Source: DASZRZ01 sp963732925 (GTDB lineage Bacteria > Acidobacteriota > Terriglobia > Terriglobales > Acidobacteriaceae). Taken from it: 64,000 bases of DNA. This document shows, in pieces, positions 12,496 through 21,417 of this stretch; position 1 is the first letter of the stretch, and the number at the start of each line of letters is the position of its first letter. A program made the position numbers and the translations under genes. The notes beneath the pieces were generated by a model. That model was given only the letters and a program-made list of their open reading frames with translations. It did not search any database and was not told the DNA's origin. The DNA lies in the NCBI GenBank assembly GCA_963732925.1, contig CAVTBJ010000005.1, positions 186,001 through 250,000 of the forward strand, written 5' to 3'.

Positions 12496-14418
12496 CTAGT
12501 TTCGCTGGCTGGAACCGGCGGCTTCGGTGGCAGATGGAGGAAAATCCATTCCCTCGCCGCGGCGCGCGACGCCGGGAATGGTTACCGGGAGGCGTCCGCG
12601 AATCGGAGCCTCTCCGAACAGCGCTTTTACCGCGGCCGTTTCCGAAACCGGAAGATTGGAAAATGTGCAGATGTAGGTTGCAATGCCGGGATAATCCTGC
12701 GCCAGATAGGGGTTGCCCAGCGCCACCACGGCCAGGCGCTTGCCCGCTGTTTCCACCAGGCGGCGCATGAGGACAGCGGAATCTCCTACCAGGGAAACCG
12801 TGTTCTTCATTTCATTCCCCACCTGCACGACTTTGCCGGAAACCGGCACCACATAGACGGGCGCCAGCACGGTTTTGGCCTGGGCCACGGCCTCGAGAAT
12901 CGGCTCAGTCAGCACGCCAGCGATTTGCGGGTCCACGTAGAAAATCTTGGCGTCGGGCACGCGCGCCAGAATGTCGCGGACAAACACCCGTCCGGGCTCA
13001 CCACGGACGGAGTCCGTGAAGGCCACGACCACCAGGCTGCTGGGCAGTGCTTCCGCACCCGCCGCCACAGCGGCCGTGGGAATCACAGCCGGAGCGGAGG
13101 AAGGCCGGAGCGGCAGCACTCCACCGCGGTCACGCACCAGGGTCACAGCTTCCGCCGCCACCTGTTGCCCGACGGCCACATTGTCCGGCCGCGCTATCAC
13201 TTCGGACAAGCGATCGATGTCCACCAGGCGCGATTTGTGCAATCCCAGCGAAGCCTTGGCGCGCAGAATCTTCAATACCGAGGCGTCGATCCGGGATTCG
13301 GAAATCTCTCCCCGGCGAACGGCATCGAGGAGCCCGTTATAAGCGCCGTCCAAACTCTGCGGAAGCAGCAGAATGTCGTTGCCCGCCTTCACCGCCGCCA
13401 CCGCCGCCTTCCCCGAGGGATTGCCCGCAGCCGACTGGTAGAGCCGCATAAGGCCGTTCATGTCGAGCGAATCGGTCACCACCAGGCCCTGAAATCCCAT
13501 CTCCTGCTTGAGCAATCCAGTCACAATCCGCGGCGAGGTGCTGGCCACATGACTGGGATCCGGGTCGAGAGCCGGGACGGTGACGTGCGCCACCATGACG
13601 GCATCCACGCCGGCGCGGATGGCCGCCTCAAACGGTGGAAACTCGACCGCATCGAGCCGCGCCCGGTCGGCGTTGACCGAGGCAAATCCCAGATGGCTGT
13701 CCGTCGAGGTATCGCCGTGTCCGGGAAAATGCTTGGCCGTGACCAGCATTCCGCCCTCATGCGCCCCCCGGATATAAGCCGCGACCATGTCGGAAACCTG
13801 CTGCGGATCCTCGCTGAACGAGCGGGTATTGATGATGGGATTGCGGGGATTGGAATTAACGTCGGCGGTGGGAAACCAGTTCCACTGCACGCCAATGGCG
13901 CGCGATTCCTGGGCGACGATGCGTCCGAAGGCCTCGGCATCGGCAACATTGCCGGCAGCGCCGAATGCCATGGGGTAGGGGAACTGGGTGGCCCCGATCA
14001 GCCGCATGCTGAGCCCGTATTCAAAGTCGGCGGCGAACAGCAGCGGGACATCCGACGCACGCTGTAACTGATTGGTCAGCATGGCCGCTTCGTAGGGCAT
14101 CGCCTTCTGCAGGAAGCCGGAATCCACGGGCACGGTCAGCCCGATGGCGCCCACGTGATATTTGCGGATGGTTTCCAGTAGATGCTGGTATTCGGGATCT
14201 TCCTGGTTGTAGAACTGAGTGCGCGCCAGAACCACGAACATCTGGCCGATCTTCTCTTCCAGGGTCAGGCGTTTGAGCGTCTGCTGTGCCCAGGCCTCGC
14301 CTTCGGCGTCCAGCCGCACCGGGCCGGGCTGGCTGTAGTTCTCCACAACCGGACTGGCGCACAGTAACAATGAGACGATCAGCAGCAGGCCGGCACTGGC
14401 TAATGACTTCTTCGCCAT
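12496..14418 (-). CDS. Glycoside hydrolase family 3 protein (beta-N-acetylhexosaminidase-like)
   Basis: Secreted or envelope-anchored glycosidase of 640 residues. It has a signal peptide (residues 1-22). The NagZ-type signature KHFPGHGDTSTDSH lies at 229-242, where the Asp-His pair acts as general acid/base. The nucleophile aspartate is in VVTDSLDM (Asp316). Residues about 440-620 form the second (alpha/beta sandwich) domain of GH3 enzymes, which short NagZ proteins lack. Likely substrates are N-acetylglucosamine-containing peptidoglycan fragments or chitin oligomers, but the sequence does not settle which. It is divergent from the MutS-like gene. Confidence 0.9.
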   Translation of the reverse strand: MAKKSLASAGLLLIVSLLLCASPVVENYSQPGPVRLDAEGEAWAQQTLKRLTLEEKIGQMFVVLARTQFYNQEDPEYQHLLETIRKYHVGAIGLTVPVDSGFLQKAMPYEAAMLTNQLQRASDVPLLFAADFEYGLSMRLIGATQFPYPMAFGAAGNVADAEAFGRIVAQESRAIGVQWNWFPTADVNSNPRNPIINTRSFSEDPQQVSDMVAAYIRGAHEGGMLVTAKHFPGHGDTSTDSHLGFASVNADRARLDAVEFPPFEAAIRAGVDAVMVAHVTVPALDPDPSHVASTSPRIVTGLLKQEMGFQGLVVTDSLDMNGLMRLYQSAAGNPSGKAAVAAVKAGNDILLLPQSLDGAYNGLLDAVRRGEISESRIDASVLKILRAKASLGLHKSRLVDIDRLSEVIARPDNVAVGQQVAAEAVTLVRDRGGVLPLRPSSAPAVIPTAAVAAGAEALPSSLVVVAFTDSVRGEPGRVFVRDILARVPDAKIFYVDPQIAGVLTEPILEAVAQAKTVLAPVYVVPVSGKVVQVGNEMKNTVSLVGDSAVLMRRLVETAGKRLAVVALGNPYLAQDYPGIATYICTFSNLPVSETAAVKALFGEAPIRGRLPVTIPGVARRGEGMDFPPSATEAAGSSQRN

Positions 14419-14542
14419 TGGCGAAGCCTAACAGAGGAATTGCCTCTTTCAATAACCTGAATGGCCCCTGGCAATTGATTCTTCAGGCGACCTCTCGCCT
14501 GGCCTTTGCGCCCGGGAGGATGGAGGGGTAGAAAAGAACTCC

Positions 14543-16351
14543 ATGGTCCAGCCCACCCTTTCGTCCCCGCCTGCCGGAGCCGCGCAAGAATATGCCTCTC
14601 GCCTTGGCCAACGGGAAGCTCGCGTCGCGCGTGCCGACCAAATTGCGCTTTGGCTTGGTAACCTCCGGATTTCTGTGATGGCTCTGGCTGCGCTCCTTGC
14701 TTGGCTTGCCTGGGGACGCGGAGCGCTGTCAGCCTGGTGGCTTCTTATTCCCACCATCGCCTTCTTTGCACTGGGAGTTTTCCTCGACCGGACGATTCGA
14801 GATAGAGATTGCGCGCAACGCGCAGTGGAGTTCTATCGCGCTGGCCTGGCCCGCGTCGAAGACCGCTGGATAGGAACCGGTGAGCAGGGCGAACGCTTCC
14901 GTGATCCCGAGCATCCCTACTGTGAAGATCTCGATCTGTTCGGACGGGGAAGCGTCTTTGAACTGCTCTCTACGGCGCGAACACGCATGGGCCAGGAAGG
15001 CCTTGCGGGCTGGCTTTTGAAACCCGCCCCGCTCAGCGTCATTCAAGCCCGCCATCAGGCTATCCCCGAGTTGCGGAACCGTATCGACCTTCGGGAAGAT
15101 GTCGCCCTTGCCGGCGAACCTGCCCGCGTCGGAGTACATCCGGAGCAGCTTCTGAACTGGGCCGAATCGCCGGCGCAGTTTCACTCTGGCCGGCTGCCCT
15201 GGCTAGCCATGGCGCTGGCTGTCGCTTTTATGGCCAGCGTAGCCATCTGGGGCATTTATGGCTTGGCAACGCCGTGTGTGGCTATATTTCTTGCTGAATA
15301 TGCCATCCTTCGAGGTTTCCGGGATCGCCTGGAGGCAGTTTCCCATGGAGCTGAACATGCCCTGGCGGACCTCTCTTTGCTGGCGAGCATACTCGCCCGA
15401 TTGGAACGTGAGCACTTCGAGGCGCCAGCCCTGGCTGCTTTGACCAACCTCCTCGAGGGGCGCAAGCTGCTGGCTTCCAGGGCAATCGCTCGCCTGAGCA
15501 GAATCGGCGATCTTATCGACTCCCAGCACAACCTGTTTGTCCGGATCATCAACGCTCCACTGATGTACAGCCTGCAGGTCGCGTATGCGGCGGAGCGCTG
15601 GCGGCAGGAGCATGGCGCGTTCGTCCGGAGTTGGCTCGAGACGGTCGCCGAAATGGAGTCCCTGCTCTCTCTCGCCGGATACACCTACGAACACCCGACC
15701 GACGTTTTCCCGGAATTTGTTTCCGGCGACGCTTTCCTCGAGGCTGAGCAACTGGCCCACCCGCTGATTCCGCGGTCTCATGCCGTGCCAAACGATGTCC
15801 AGATCACCCGGGAAACACCCATTCTGCTGGTAAGCGGCTCCAACATGTCCGGCAAGAGCACGCTGCTGCGCGCCATTGGTGTCAACGTTGTCCTGGCGAT
15901 GGCCGGAGCCCCAGTGCGGGCGCGTCGTCTGCGGCTCTCTCCCTTGCAGGCTGGAGCGAGCATCCGCGTGAACGATTCCCTGCAGCAGGGCAGCTCCCGT
16001 TTCTACACGGAAATCAAGCGGCTGCGCACCCTGGTGGACCTGGCCGGTGGAAAAATTCCCCTGCTTTTCCTCCTCGATGAACTGCTGCAGGGCACCAACT
16101 CGGCCGATCGGCGAATTGGCGCCGAAGGGCTGCTGCGCGAGCTCGCAGCCAAGGGAGCAATCGGCCTGGTCACCACCCATGACCTTGCCCTGGCCGAAAT
16201 GTCCGCCGCCCTCGACGGCCATCTCCGTAATGTGCATTTTCAGGATTATCTTGAGCAAGGGAAGATGCGCTTTGATTACAAGTTGCGCCAGGGTGTCGTC
16301 GCCAAAAGCAACGGGTTGGAGCTGATGCGCTCCATCGGCTTGCGGGTCTGA
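14543..16351 (+). CDS. Membrane-anchored MutS-like ATPase
   Basis: Protein of 602 residues whose C-terminal ~200 residues are a MutS-type ABC ATPase. Walker A is GSNMSGKST, Walker B is LLFLLDELLQGTNS, and a conserved TTHD histidine follows. A clamp/lever-like helical region lies before it (residues about 240-400). Unlike MutS1, it lacks the mismatch-recognition domain. Unlike MutS2, it shows no Smr nuclease tail. The N-terminus has two hydrophobic helices (residues about 38-75), and another pair lies near 215-255, so it is probably an inner-membrane protein. A role in mismatch repair is not shown by the sequence. Similar short MutS-related membrane proteins are annotated in other phyla with unknown function. 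Confidence 0.85.
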   Translation: MVQPTLSSPPAGAAQEYASRLGQREARVARADQIALWLGNLRISVMALAALLAWLAWGRGALSAWWLLIPTIAFFALGVFLDRTIRDRDCAQRAVEFYRAGLARVEDRWIGTGEQGERFRDPEHPYCEDLDLFGRGSVFELLSTARTRMGQEGLAGWLLKPAPLSVIQARHQAIPELRNRIDLREDVALAGEPARVGVHPEQLLNWAESPAQFHSGRLPWLAMALAVAFMASVAIWGIYGLATPCVAIFLAEYAILRGFRDRLEAVSHGAEHALADLSLLASILARLEREHFEAPALAALTNLLEGRKLLASRAIARLSRIGDLIDSQHNLFVRIINAPLMYSLQVAYAAERWRQEHGAFVRSWLETVAEMESLLSLAGYTYEHPTDVFPEFVSGDAFLEAEQLAHPLIPRSHAVPNDVQITRETPILLVSGSNMSGKSTLLRAIGVNVVLAMAGAPVRARRLRLSPLQAGASIRVNDSLQQGSSRFYTEIKRLRTLVDLAGGKIPLLFLLDELLQGTNSADRRIGAEGLLRELAAKGAIGLVTTHDLALAEMSAALDGHLRNVHFQDYLEQGKMRFDYKLRQGVVAKSNGLELMRSIGLRV

Positions 16352-16356
16352 ACCCT

Positions 16357-17352
16357 CTACGGCGAATGGGACTTTGTTCGCCGCGCCCCCCGCTCTCGCG
16401 CGCTTTCGACCATTTTGATCCCCAGCCTCTGAATTTCGCCACCGTCGCCGAAGCCCTCCAGCCAGCACACCTCTGGCTCGCGGCGAAACCACGTCATCTG
16501 CCGTTTGGCGTAGTTGCGGTGAGCCTGCTGCACGGCCGCAATGGCCTGCTCCCGCCCCAGCTCCCCGCGCAGAAACTGCGCTGCCTGCTTATAACCGGGC
16601 GAGGAAAGCGCCCAGGCCCCGGGGTAGCGCCCCAGGAGATTCCGGGTTTCTTCCACCAGCCCTTGCTCGAACATGCGCACGGCCCGCAAATTCAGCTTTT
16701 CATAGAGCGCCGGGCGAGGAGGATTGAGTCCAATCTTAAGCACGCGAAAGCCCCTCAGGGCATCCCGCCCGACTTCCCATAGCTGCGACATGGGCTGCCG
16801 CGCCACCATGCAGACTTCAATGGCGCGGATCAGCTTGGGACTGTCATTGGGATGAATGCTCGCGGCGGCTCCCGGATCCAAACGCTGGAGGAGACGATAT
16901 AGATAAGAAGCTTCGCGCTGTTCCGCTCTCTGCCGCAGACGCTGGCGCAAGTCATCCGAACGCTGCGGCCCGGGGAACAAGCCATCGAGTAGCGCGCGCA
17001 GATACAGCCCAGTACCGCCGGTGACCAGCGGAAGCTGTCCGCGCGCTTGAATGTCAGCCAGCGCCTGCCGCGCCTGCCGGGCGTACTCTCCGGCGGTCAT
17101 GGGCTCGAGGGGATCAGCAATATCGAGCAGATGATGAGGAACGCGGGCGCGCTGCTGCGCCCTTGGCTTGGCCGTCCCGATAACAAATTCGCGGTAGATC
17201 GCGACCGAGTCGCAATTCACGATTTCGCCGCAGAACCGAGAAGCCAGGGCCAGCGACAATTCCGTCTTGCCGCTGCCAGTAGGACCCACAATAGCCACAA
17301 GCAAGGGATCGGTGCTGCCCGATGGCGGCGCGCTGGCCGGCGACGAGGCCAT
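16357..17352 (-). CDS. miaA: tRNA dimethylallyltransferase
   Basis: Adds a dimethylallyl group to the N6 of A37 in tRNAs reading UNN codons. The P-loop GPTGSGKTEL is near the N-terminus. The conserved DSVAIYREFVIGTAKP segment and the HHLLDIADP motif follow, then VTGGTGLYLRALLDG and the C-terminal NYAKRQMTWFR motif. Its length of 331 residues is normal for the family. The start at 17352 overlaps the last base of the small upstream gene (TGATG), so the two are probably cotranslated. It converges with the MutS-like gene, with only a few bases between stops. Confidence 0.96.
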   Translation of the reverse strand: MASSPASAPPSGSTDPLLVAIVGPTGSGKTELSLALASRFCGEIVNCDSVAIYREFVIGTAKPRAQQRARVPHHLLDIADPLEPMTAGEYARQARQALADIQARGQLPLVTGGTGLYLRALLDGLFPGPQRSDDLRQRLRQRAEQREASYLYRLLQRLDPGAAASIHPNDSPKLIRAIEVCMVARQPMSQLWEVGRDALRGFRVLKIGLNPPRPALYEKLNLRAVRMFEQGLVEETRNLLGRYPGAWALSSPGYKQAAQFLRGELGREQAIAAVQQAHRNYAKRQMTWFRREPEVCWLEGFGDGGEIQRLGIKMVESARERGARRTKSHSP

Positions 17353-17501
17353 CAGCGGGCGCTCCAGGTGATGTCGCCGCCCCAGCGCAACAGCAGAATC
17401 AGCGCCAGGATTACCGCAACCACAATCAGTCCCAGCGTTTCCGTCGAGGCCGCCCGGCTGGAATGCCCTCCGCGCCGGTCGCGATCTTCATTTTCCGCCA
17501 T
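17352..17501 (-). CDS. Small single-pass membrane protein (49 aa)
   Basis: A short reading frame starts at ATG 17501 (MAENEDRDRRGGHSS). It has a charged N-terminus, one strong helix (LGLIVVAVILALILLLRW) and a short tail. Its stop overlaps the miaA start. No family is recognised. The codon-tight junction with miaA supports it as a real gene. A longer upstream start exists but reads through spacer. Confidence 0.5.
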   Translation of the reverse strand: MAENEDRDRRGGHSSRAASTETLGLIVVAVILALILLLRWGGDITWSAR

Positions 17502-17598
17502 TGCCAGAATTCTATTTGCGCAACCGGCGGATGGCGAGATGTTGGCTCCCTTGCCGGTCTGATTTATCATCTTGCTTTCTTCCCTTTCACTCAACTGC

Positions 17599-18351
17599 AT
17601 GCCAGTCCGAAACGTCAGACCCCTGCTGTCCCTGATCCTGCTCGCCGCGACCGCCGGCTTGTGCTCGCCACTCTCCGCGCTGGCTCAGCACGTGAGTGAT
17701 AGCAGTGACAACGGCTGGTATACCTTCAACGGCGATCACCGCCTCAGCGATCAGTGGGGCGCGCACACCGAGTTCCAGTCGCGACGCCACAACATCATTA
17801 CCGACCCGCAACAACTCCTGGTGCGCGTGGGAGCCAACTATTACGCGGGCAAGCGCGCCATGGTTACCGTGGGCTATGGTCTCATCGAAAGCTACTCCGC
17901 CGGGAGGTACTTTCCCGAGCAGCGCCTCTATGAGCAAGTGCAGTTACGGGACCACTTGGGGCGCGTGGAACTGACGCATCGCTACCGCCTGGAGCAACGC
18001 TGGGACGAGCTGGCAGGCACGTCGAATTATCTTTATCTGAACCGCATGCGTTACATGCTGCGGGGCACGGTGCCGCTGCAAGGTCCCACGCTGGAATCCC
18101 GGGAACTCTATTTCTCCGCCTACGAAGAGATCTTTATCGGCTTTGGAAACAACGTGCCCAACATTTTCGACCAGAACCGTGCCTACGCCGGACTGGGATA
18201 CAAGCTCAGTAAAGAGGCCTCCATCGAGGCCGGCTACATGTACCAGATCACGCAGCAGCGGAACCGCACGGTCTTCCAGCATAATCACACGCTGGTGATC
18301 GGCTGCAGCTACAACTTCGATTTTCGCCGAACCCGCGCCAGTTCGAAATGA
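17599..18351 (+). CDS. DUF2490 outer-membrane-like beta-barrel protein
   Basis: A signal peptide (MPVRNVRPLLSLILLAATAG...ALA) is followed by about 220 residues of alternating aromatic and polar strands (for example WYTFNGDHRLSDQWGAHTE, YRLEQRW, NRMRYMLRG). It ends in a strand finishing with an aromatic residue (SYNFDF) before a short tail. This pattern matches the DUF2490 family of predicted small outer-membrane barrels. A start nine codons earlier is possible. It overlaps kdsB by four bases (ATGA), so it may be cotranslated with an LPS gene. The molecular role is unknown. Confidence 0.8.
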   Translation: MPVRNVRPLLSLILLAATAGLCSPLSALAQHVSDSSDNGWYTFNGDHRLSDQWGAHTEFQSRRHNIITDPQQLLVRVGANYYAGKRAMVTVGYGLIESYSAGRYFPEQRLYEQVQLRDHLGRVELTHRYRLEQRWDELAGTSNYLYLNRMRYMLRGTVPLQGPTLESRELYFSAYEEIFIGFGNNVPNIFDQNRAYAGLGYKLSKEASIEAGYMYQITQQRNRTVFQHNHTLVIGCSYNFDFRRTRASSK

Positions 18352-19106
18352 GCGTTCCCGGCATGCGTATTCTGGCGGTCATTCCCGCTCGCATCGGTTC
18401 CACCCGCATGGCCCGCAAGCCGCTGCGGGAAATTGCCGGTGTGCCCCTGATCGCACGAGTGTATGAAGCGGTCAGCTCCTGCTCGCTACTGGCTGCGGAA
18501 GATGTCCTGGTGGCTACTGACAGCGCGGAGATTCTCGCGCTCTGCCGGCAACGCGGTTACCATGCACGCCTGACGTCCAGCTCACACCGCAGCGGGACCG
18601 AGCGCGTGCAGGAAATCGCCGGCGCCGTCCCCGCCGACGTCTACCTGAACATTCAGGGGGATGAGCCTCTCACCCGTGCCGAGCACATTGCGCTCCTGAT
18701 CGGCCTGATGCGAGACCCCGAGGTGCAGGTGGGAACACTCAAGACTCCCGCCGCGCCGGAGGACATTCACAATCCCAACGCGGTGAAAGTTGTGACCGAC
18801 CGGTTGGGGCGCGCGCTCTACTTCTCGCGCAGCACCATCCCCTGCGACCGGGATGCAACCGGGCAGACGCGCTACTACAAGCATCTGGGTTTCTATGCCT
18901 ACCGTCGCGAAGCCCTGGACCGCTTCGTTACCCTGCCGGAATCGGAACTGGAGCGCAGCGAGCGCCTGGAGCAGCTGCGCTTCCTGGATCATGGAATCCC
19001 CGTCCACGTCGCCGAGACCCCCTACGACACCATCGGCGTGGACACCGAGCAGGATCTTCTCCGGGTGAGGGACATCCTGGAAAAGGCTCCAGAGAACAAT
19101 CGATAG
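18348..19106 (+). CDS. kdsB: 3-deoxy-manno-octulosonate cytidylyltransferase
   Basis: Activates Kdo as CMP-Kdo for lipopolysaccharide inner-core synthesis in the cytoplasm. The nucleotide-binding N-terminus IPARIGSTRMARKPL, the NIQGDEPL motif, and the YFSRSTIPCDRD and KHLGFYAYRREAL segments all match KdsB. Its length of 252 residues is normal. Its presence argues for a Gram-negative envelope with Kdo-type LPS. The start overlaps the upstream DUF2490 gene. No other Kdo genes lie in the window. Confidence 0.96.
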   Translation: MSVPGMRILAVIPARIGSTRMARKPLREIAGVPLIARVYEAVSSCSLLAAEDVLVATDSAEILALCRQRGYHARLTSSSHRSGTERVQEIAGAVPADVYLNIQGDEPLTRAEHIALLIGLMRDPEVQVGTLKTPAAPEDIHNPNAVKVVTDRLGRALYFSRSTIPCDRDATGQTRYYKHLGFYAYRREALDRFVTLPESELERSERLEQLRFLDHGIPVHVAETPYDTIGVDTEQDLLRVRDILEKAPENNR

Positions 19107-19504
19107 GTCTCTAGTCTTGCCGCACGATCTAAAGGGAAGCAATTCGCGCTTCCGTCACTTTATAGCTCACCCTGACGGCACTTAATCTAATTTGCCTAGG
19201 ATTTTTTTCTAACACTGAGACTGGGCCAACAGCCACCCACGCCGAGAGCATCAGAAGCTGGATTAGCCAAAGCAGGAGCGAAACCAACAACCAGTGCCCA
19301 TGGAGGCCGGAATGATGGCCGATGCAGATGATCGGCTGAACAGCGCAAGGTGTGGGCCAGCCAAACTCCGCTGTTCAGTATCGATCAGCGAAAGCTTCTT
19401 CCAAAAAGCCCGATCGTCGGTCGTCGGCTTCAAATTGCCAATGCAAGGGGCCGTAACAAAATACGGGCTGCTGCGGGCACACAACCAGAGGAGGCATTTC
19501 CACC
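19107..19504. other. Intergenic spacer after kdsB
   Basis: About 400 bases without a convincing gene. A weak hairpin (GGAAGC/GCTTCC at about 19135-19153) follows kdsB but has no T-run. The segment 19180-19215 is AT-rich (AATTTGCCTAGGATTTTTTTC) and could hold a promoter for the DUF4168 gene; no clear -35/-10 pair was found. The last bases before 19505 contain an AGAGGAGG-like ribosome site. Confidence 0.4.
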
Positions 19505-19957
19505 ATGAGATCCCAGATGGAATCCAAGATTCGAGTGCGCAGCGCGGAGTGGTTCAAAGCACCAGCAACGCTTCTCATGCTTCTCGCGCTGAGTCTTACC
19601 GGCTTTGCTGCACAGCAAAACGCACCGGCACAACAAGAGCAATCGGGAGCACAACAACAGGCGCCGGCACAATCCCAGGCGGTCAACCCTTCCGAGGACA
19701 AATTGGAATCGGTCGCCAAAGCCTACGTAAAGGTGAAGGCGGTTCAGCAGGAATACGGTCCGAAGATCCAGGCGGCTCAAAAGCCGGAGGAAGCCAAGCA
19801 ACTGGCAGACGAGGCGAATCAGCGAATGGTGAAGGCCGTCAATGACCAAGAAGGACTTACAGTCAGGGAATACACCCAAATCATCAAGGCCGCCCAACAG
19901 GACGACCAATTACGCGCACGCCTGATTCAACACATCCAGAAGCAACCGGGCAGCTAG
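19505..19957 (+). CDS. DUF4168 domain-containing secreted protein
   Basis: 150 residues with a hydrophobic signal region (residues about 20-36, TLLMLLALSLTGFAAQ) and a glutamine/alanine-rich linker. The DUF4168 core has YVKVKAVQQEYGPKIQAA and the ending EGLTVREYTQIIKAAQQDDQLRARL. The family is mostly periplasmic and of unknown function. A strong AGGAGG precedes the start closely. A hairpin terminator lies 80 bases downstream, so it is probably monocistronic. Confidence 0.82.
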   Translation: MRSQMESKIRVRSAEWFKAPATLLMLLALSLTGFAAQQNAPAQQEQSGAQQQAPAQSQAVNPSEDKLESVAKAYVKVKAVQQEYGPKIQAAQKPEEAKQLADEANQRMVKAVNDQEGLTVREYTQIIKAAQQDDQLRARLIQHIQKQPGS

Positions 19958-20037
19958 GCTGTGGAGAGGGCGGCTGGAGGGCGGATTCGGGGAACTTTGA
20001 AATCCCGCCGCCTCGCTGCGCTGATCTAGTCCTGCCT

Positions 20038-20073
20038 GAGAATCCCCGGCATGCCCTATGCCTGGGGATTCTC
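20038..20073 (+). terminator. Strong hairpin terminator after the DUF4168 gene
   Basis: Perfect 10-bp arms GAGAATCCCC/GGGGATTCTC extend through a further GGCAT/ATGCC pair with one bulged base, giving about 15 paired positions around a 5-base loop. The downstream side has CTGTTTAC, a weak T-tract. It lies between convergent genes and may serve both strands. Confidence 0.65.
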
Positions 20074-20136
20074 CTGTTTACAGAACACAAAATCGCTAAC
20101 ATTTCGAGGGCAAGGCACGAAGCGAGCGCGAGAGAG

Positions 20137-21324
20137 TCAGTCCACATGTCCGGGGACGAATCCGGGCTGCTGGCGCTTGCGGCCAAAAGCGACTGCCGCC
20201 TCCACCCGCCGCGAAATGGCGGGATGGGAGTGAAACAACCACTCGACCACGCGGGAAGGATGGCGTTCGGCCAGATTCTGATCCGCCAGCTTCTCCATGG
20301 AAGAAATAAACGGAGCGACCGTGGGTATGGCATGAAAGGCGTAGCGGTCCGCCTGGCGCTCGTTGTAGCGGGAATAGGCGTTGAGCGCGGGCATCAGCAG
20401 GAACGAGATAACGGTGGACACCAGCGCCAGCAGCGGCAGGTTGGCAAAATCCGAGAGGCCGTCGAAGCGATGCAGGCTGAATACCACGTAGCGCAACAAC
20501 GCGGCCGTGGCCCAGAATCCGAAAAAGCTGATCCCCATTTGCAGCACAATCCCCTTGGACACGTGCCGGTGGACGTGGTGGCCGAGCTCGTGGGCCATCA
20601 CCGCCTCGATTTCATCGGGGGAATAGTTCTGGAGCAGCGTATCGGAAATGATGATGCGCCGAGTGGTTCCCAGGCCCGCCAGCGCGGCGTTGGCCTTCTT
20701 GCTTTTTTCCGAAAGCTTCCATTCGTATACCCCGCGCACCCGCGTGCCGGCACGTTCGGAAAGCTGCAGCAGCCTCTGGCGGAGGTCCTGATCTTCCAGC
20801 GGCTCGAATTTGTAGAAGATGGGAAACAACAGCACAGGCGCAACCTGCGCCAGCAGTACGGAGAGCACGACAAAAACCGCCCAGGCGATCAGCCACCAGT
20901 GGCTGGGGAAGACGCGGATGGTCCAGTAGACCAGCTCGACGATCACAACCGCCAGCAGCAGCCCCAGCGTCCATCCCTTGACCTGGTCCCACAGCCATCC
21001 GCGCACCCCCAGGTTGGATAACCCAAAACGGTGCTCCAGCCGGAAGCTGTAGTAGTCGAGACCAAAACCCAGGGCCTTGGTCAGCACGGCCAGCATCCCC
21101 ACATAGAAAAACACCGCTAGGGCATAGCGCTGGCCGGCCCCCAGGTAAGCCCAGTCCCGCAGGCTGTTGGTCCAGCCCGTAGCCAGAAGCACGCCCAGGA
21201 AAGCCAGACCGAGCAGAAAATCCAGGATGCTCAGCTGGCGGTGGATGCGGTTGTACTGGCGCGCCTCGGGGCTGTCCGTATGCGTCGCATCTGTGGCGGC
21301 AAAGGTCATGAAAATTCTCAGCAC
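20137..21324 (-). CDS. M48-family (Ste24/HtpX-like) membrane zinc metallopeptidase
   Basis: 395-residue protein with at least five hydrophobic segments and the zinc-binding HELGHH at residues 245-250, followed downstream by the third-ligand region NERQADRYAF. The arrangement (N-terminal helices, NAALAGLGTTRRIIISDTLL before the metal site) resembles eukaryotic CaaX protease Ste24 more than short HtpX. It probably degrades or trims membrane proteins. The start is at 21324; an ATG five codons later is equally possible. It converges with the DUF4168 gene and is separated from the upstream phosphomutase gene by 93 bases. Confidence 0.9.
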   Translation of the reverse strand: MLRIFMTFAATDATHTDSPEARQYNRIHRQLSILDFLLGLAFLGVLLATGWTNSLRDWAYLGAGQRYALAVFFYVGMLAVLTKALGFGLDYYSFRLEHRFGLSNLGVRGWLWDQVKGWTLGLLLAVVIVELVYWTIRVFPSHWWLIAWAVFVVLSVLLAQVAPVLLFPIFYKFEPLEDQDLRQRLLQLSERAGTRVRGVYEWKLSEKSKKANAALAGLGTTRRIIISDTLLQNYSPDEIEAVMAHELGHHVHRHVSKGIVLQMGISFFGFWATAALLRYVVFSLHRFDGLSDFANLPLLALVSTVISFLLMPALNAYSRYNERQADRYAFHAIPTVAPFISSMEKLADQNLAERHPSRVVEWLFHSHPAISRRVEAAVAFGRKRQQPGFVPGHVD

Positions 21325-21417
21325 CGGCTTCCGCGATCCTTATTTTGCTGTGAGACCACATTTTGCAGTGAGACCGCCGGCTGCCCTCATCGCGCAACCG
21401 CGTCGTGCTTGCAAAGA

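Noticed and set aside
19135..19153. Terminator hairpin after kdsB
   Set aside because: Only six paired bases and no T-tract follow.
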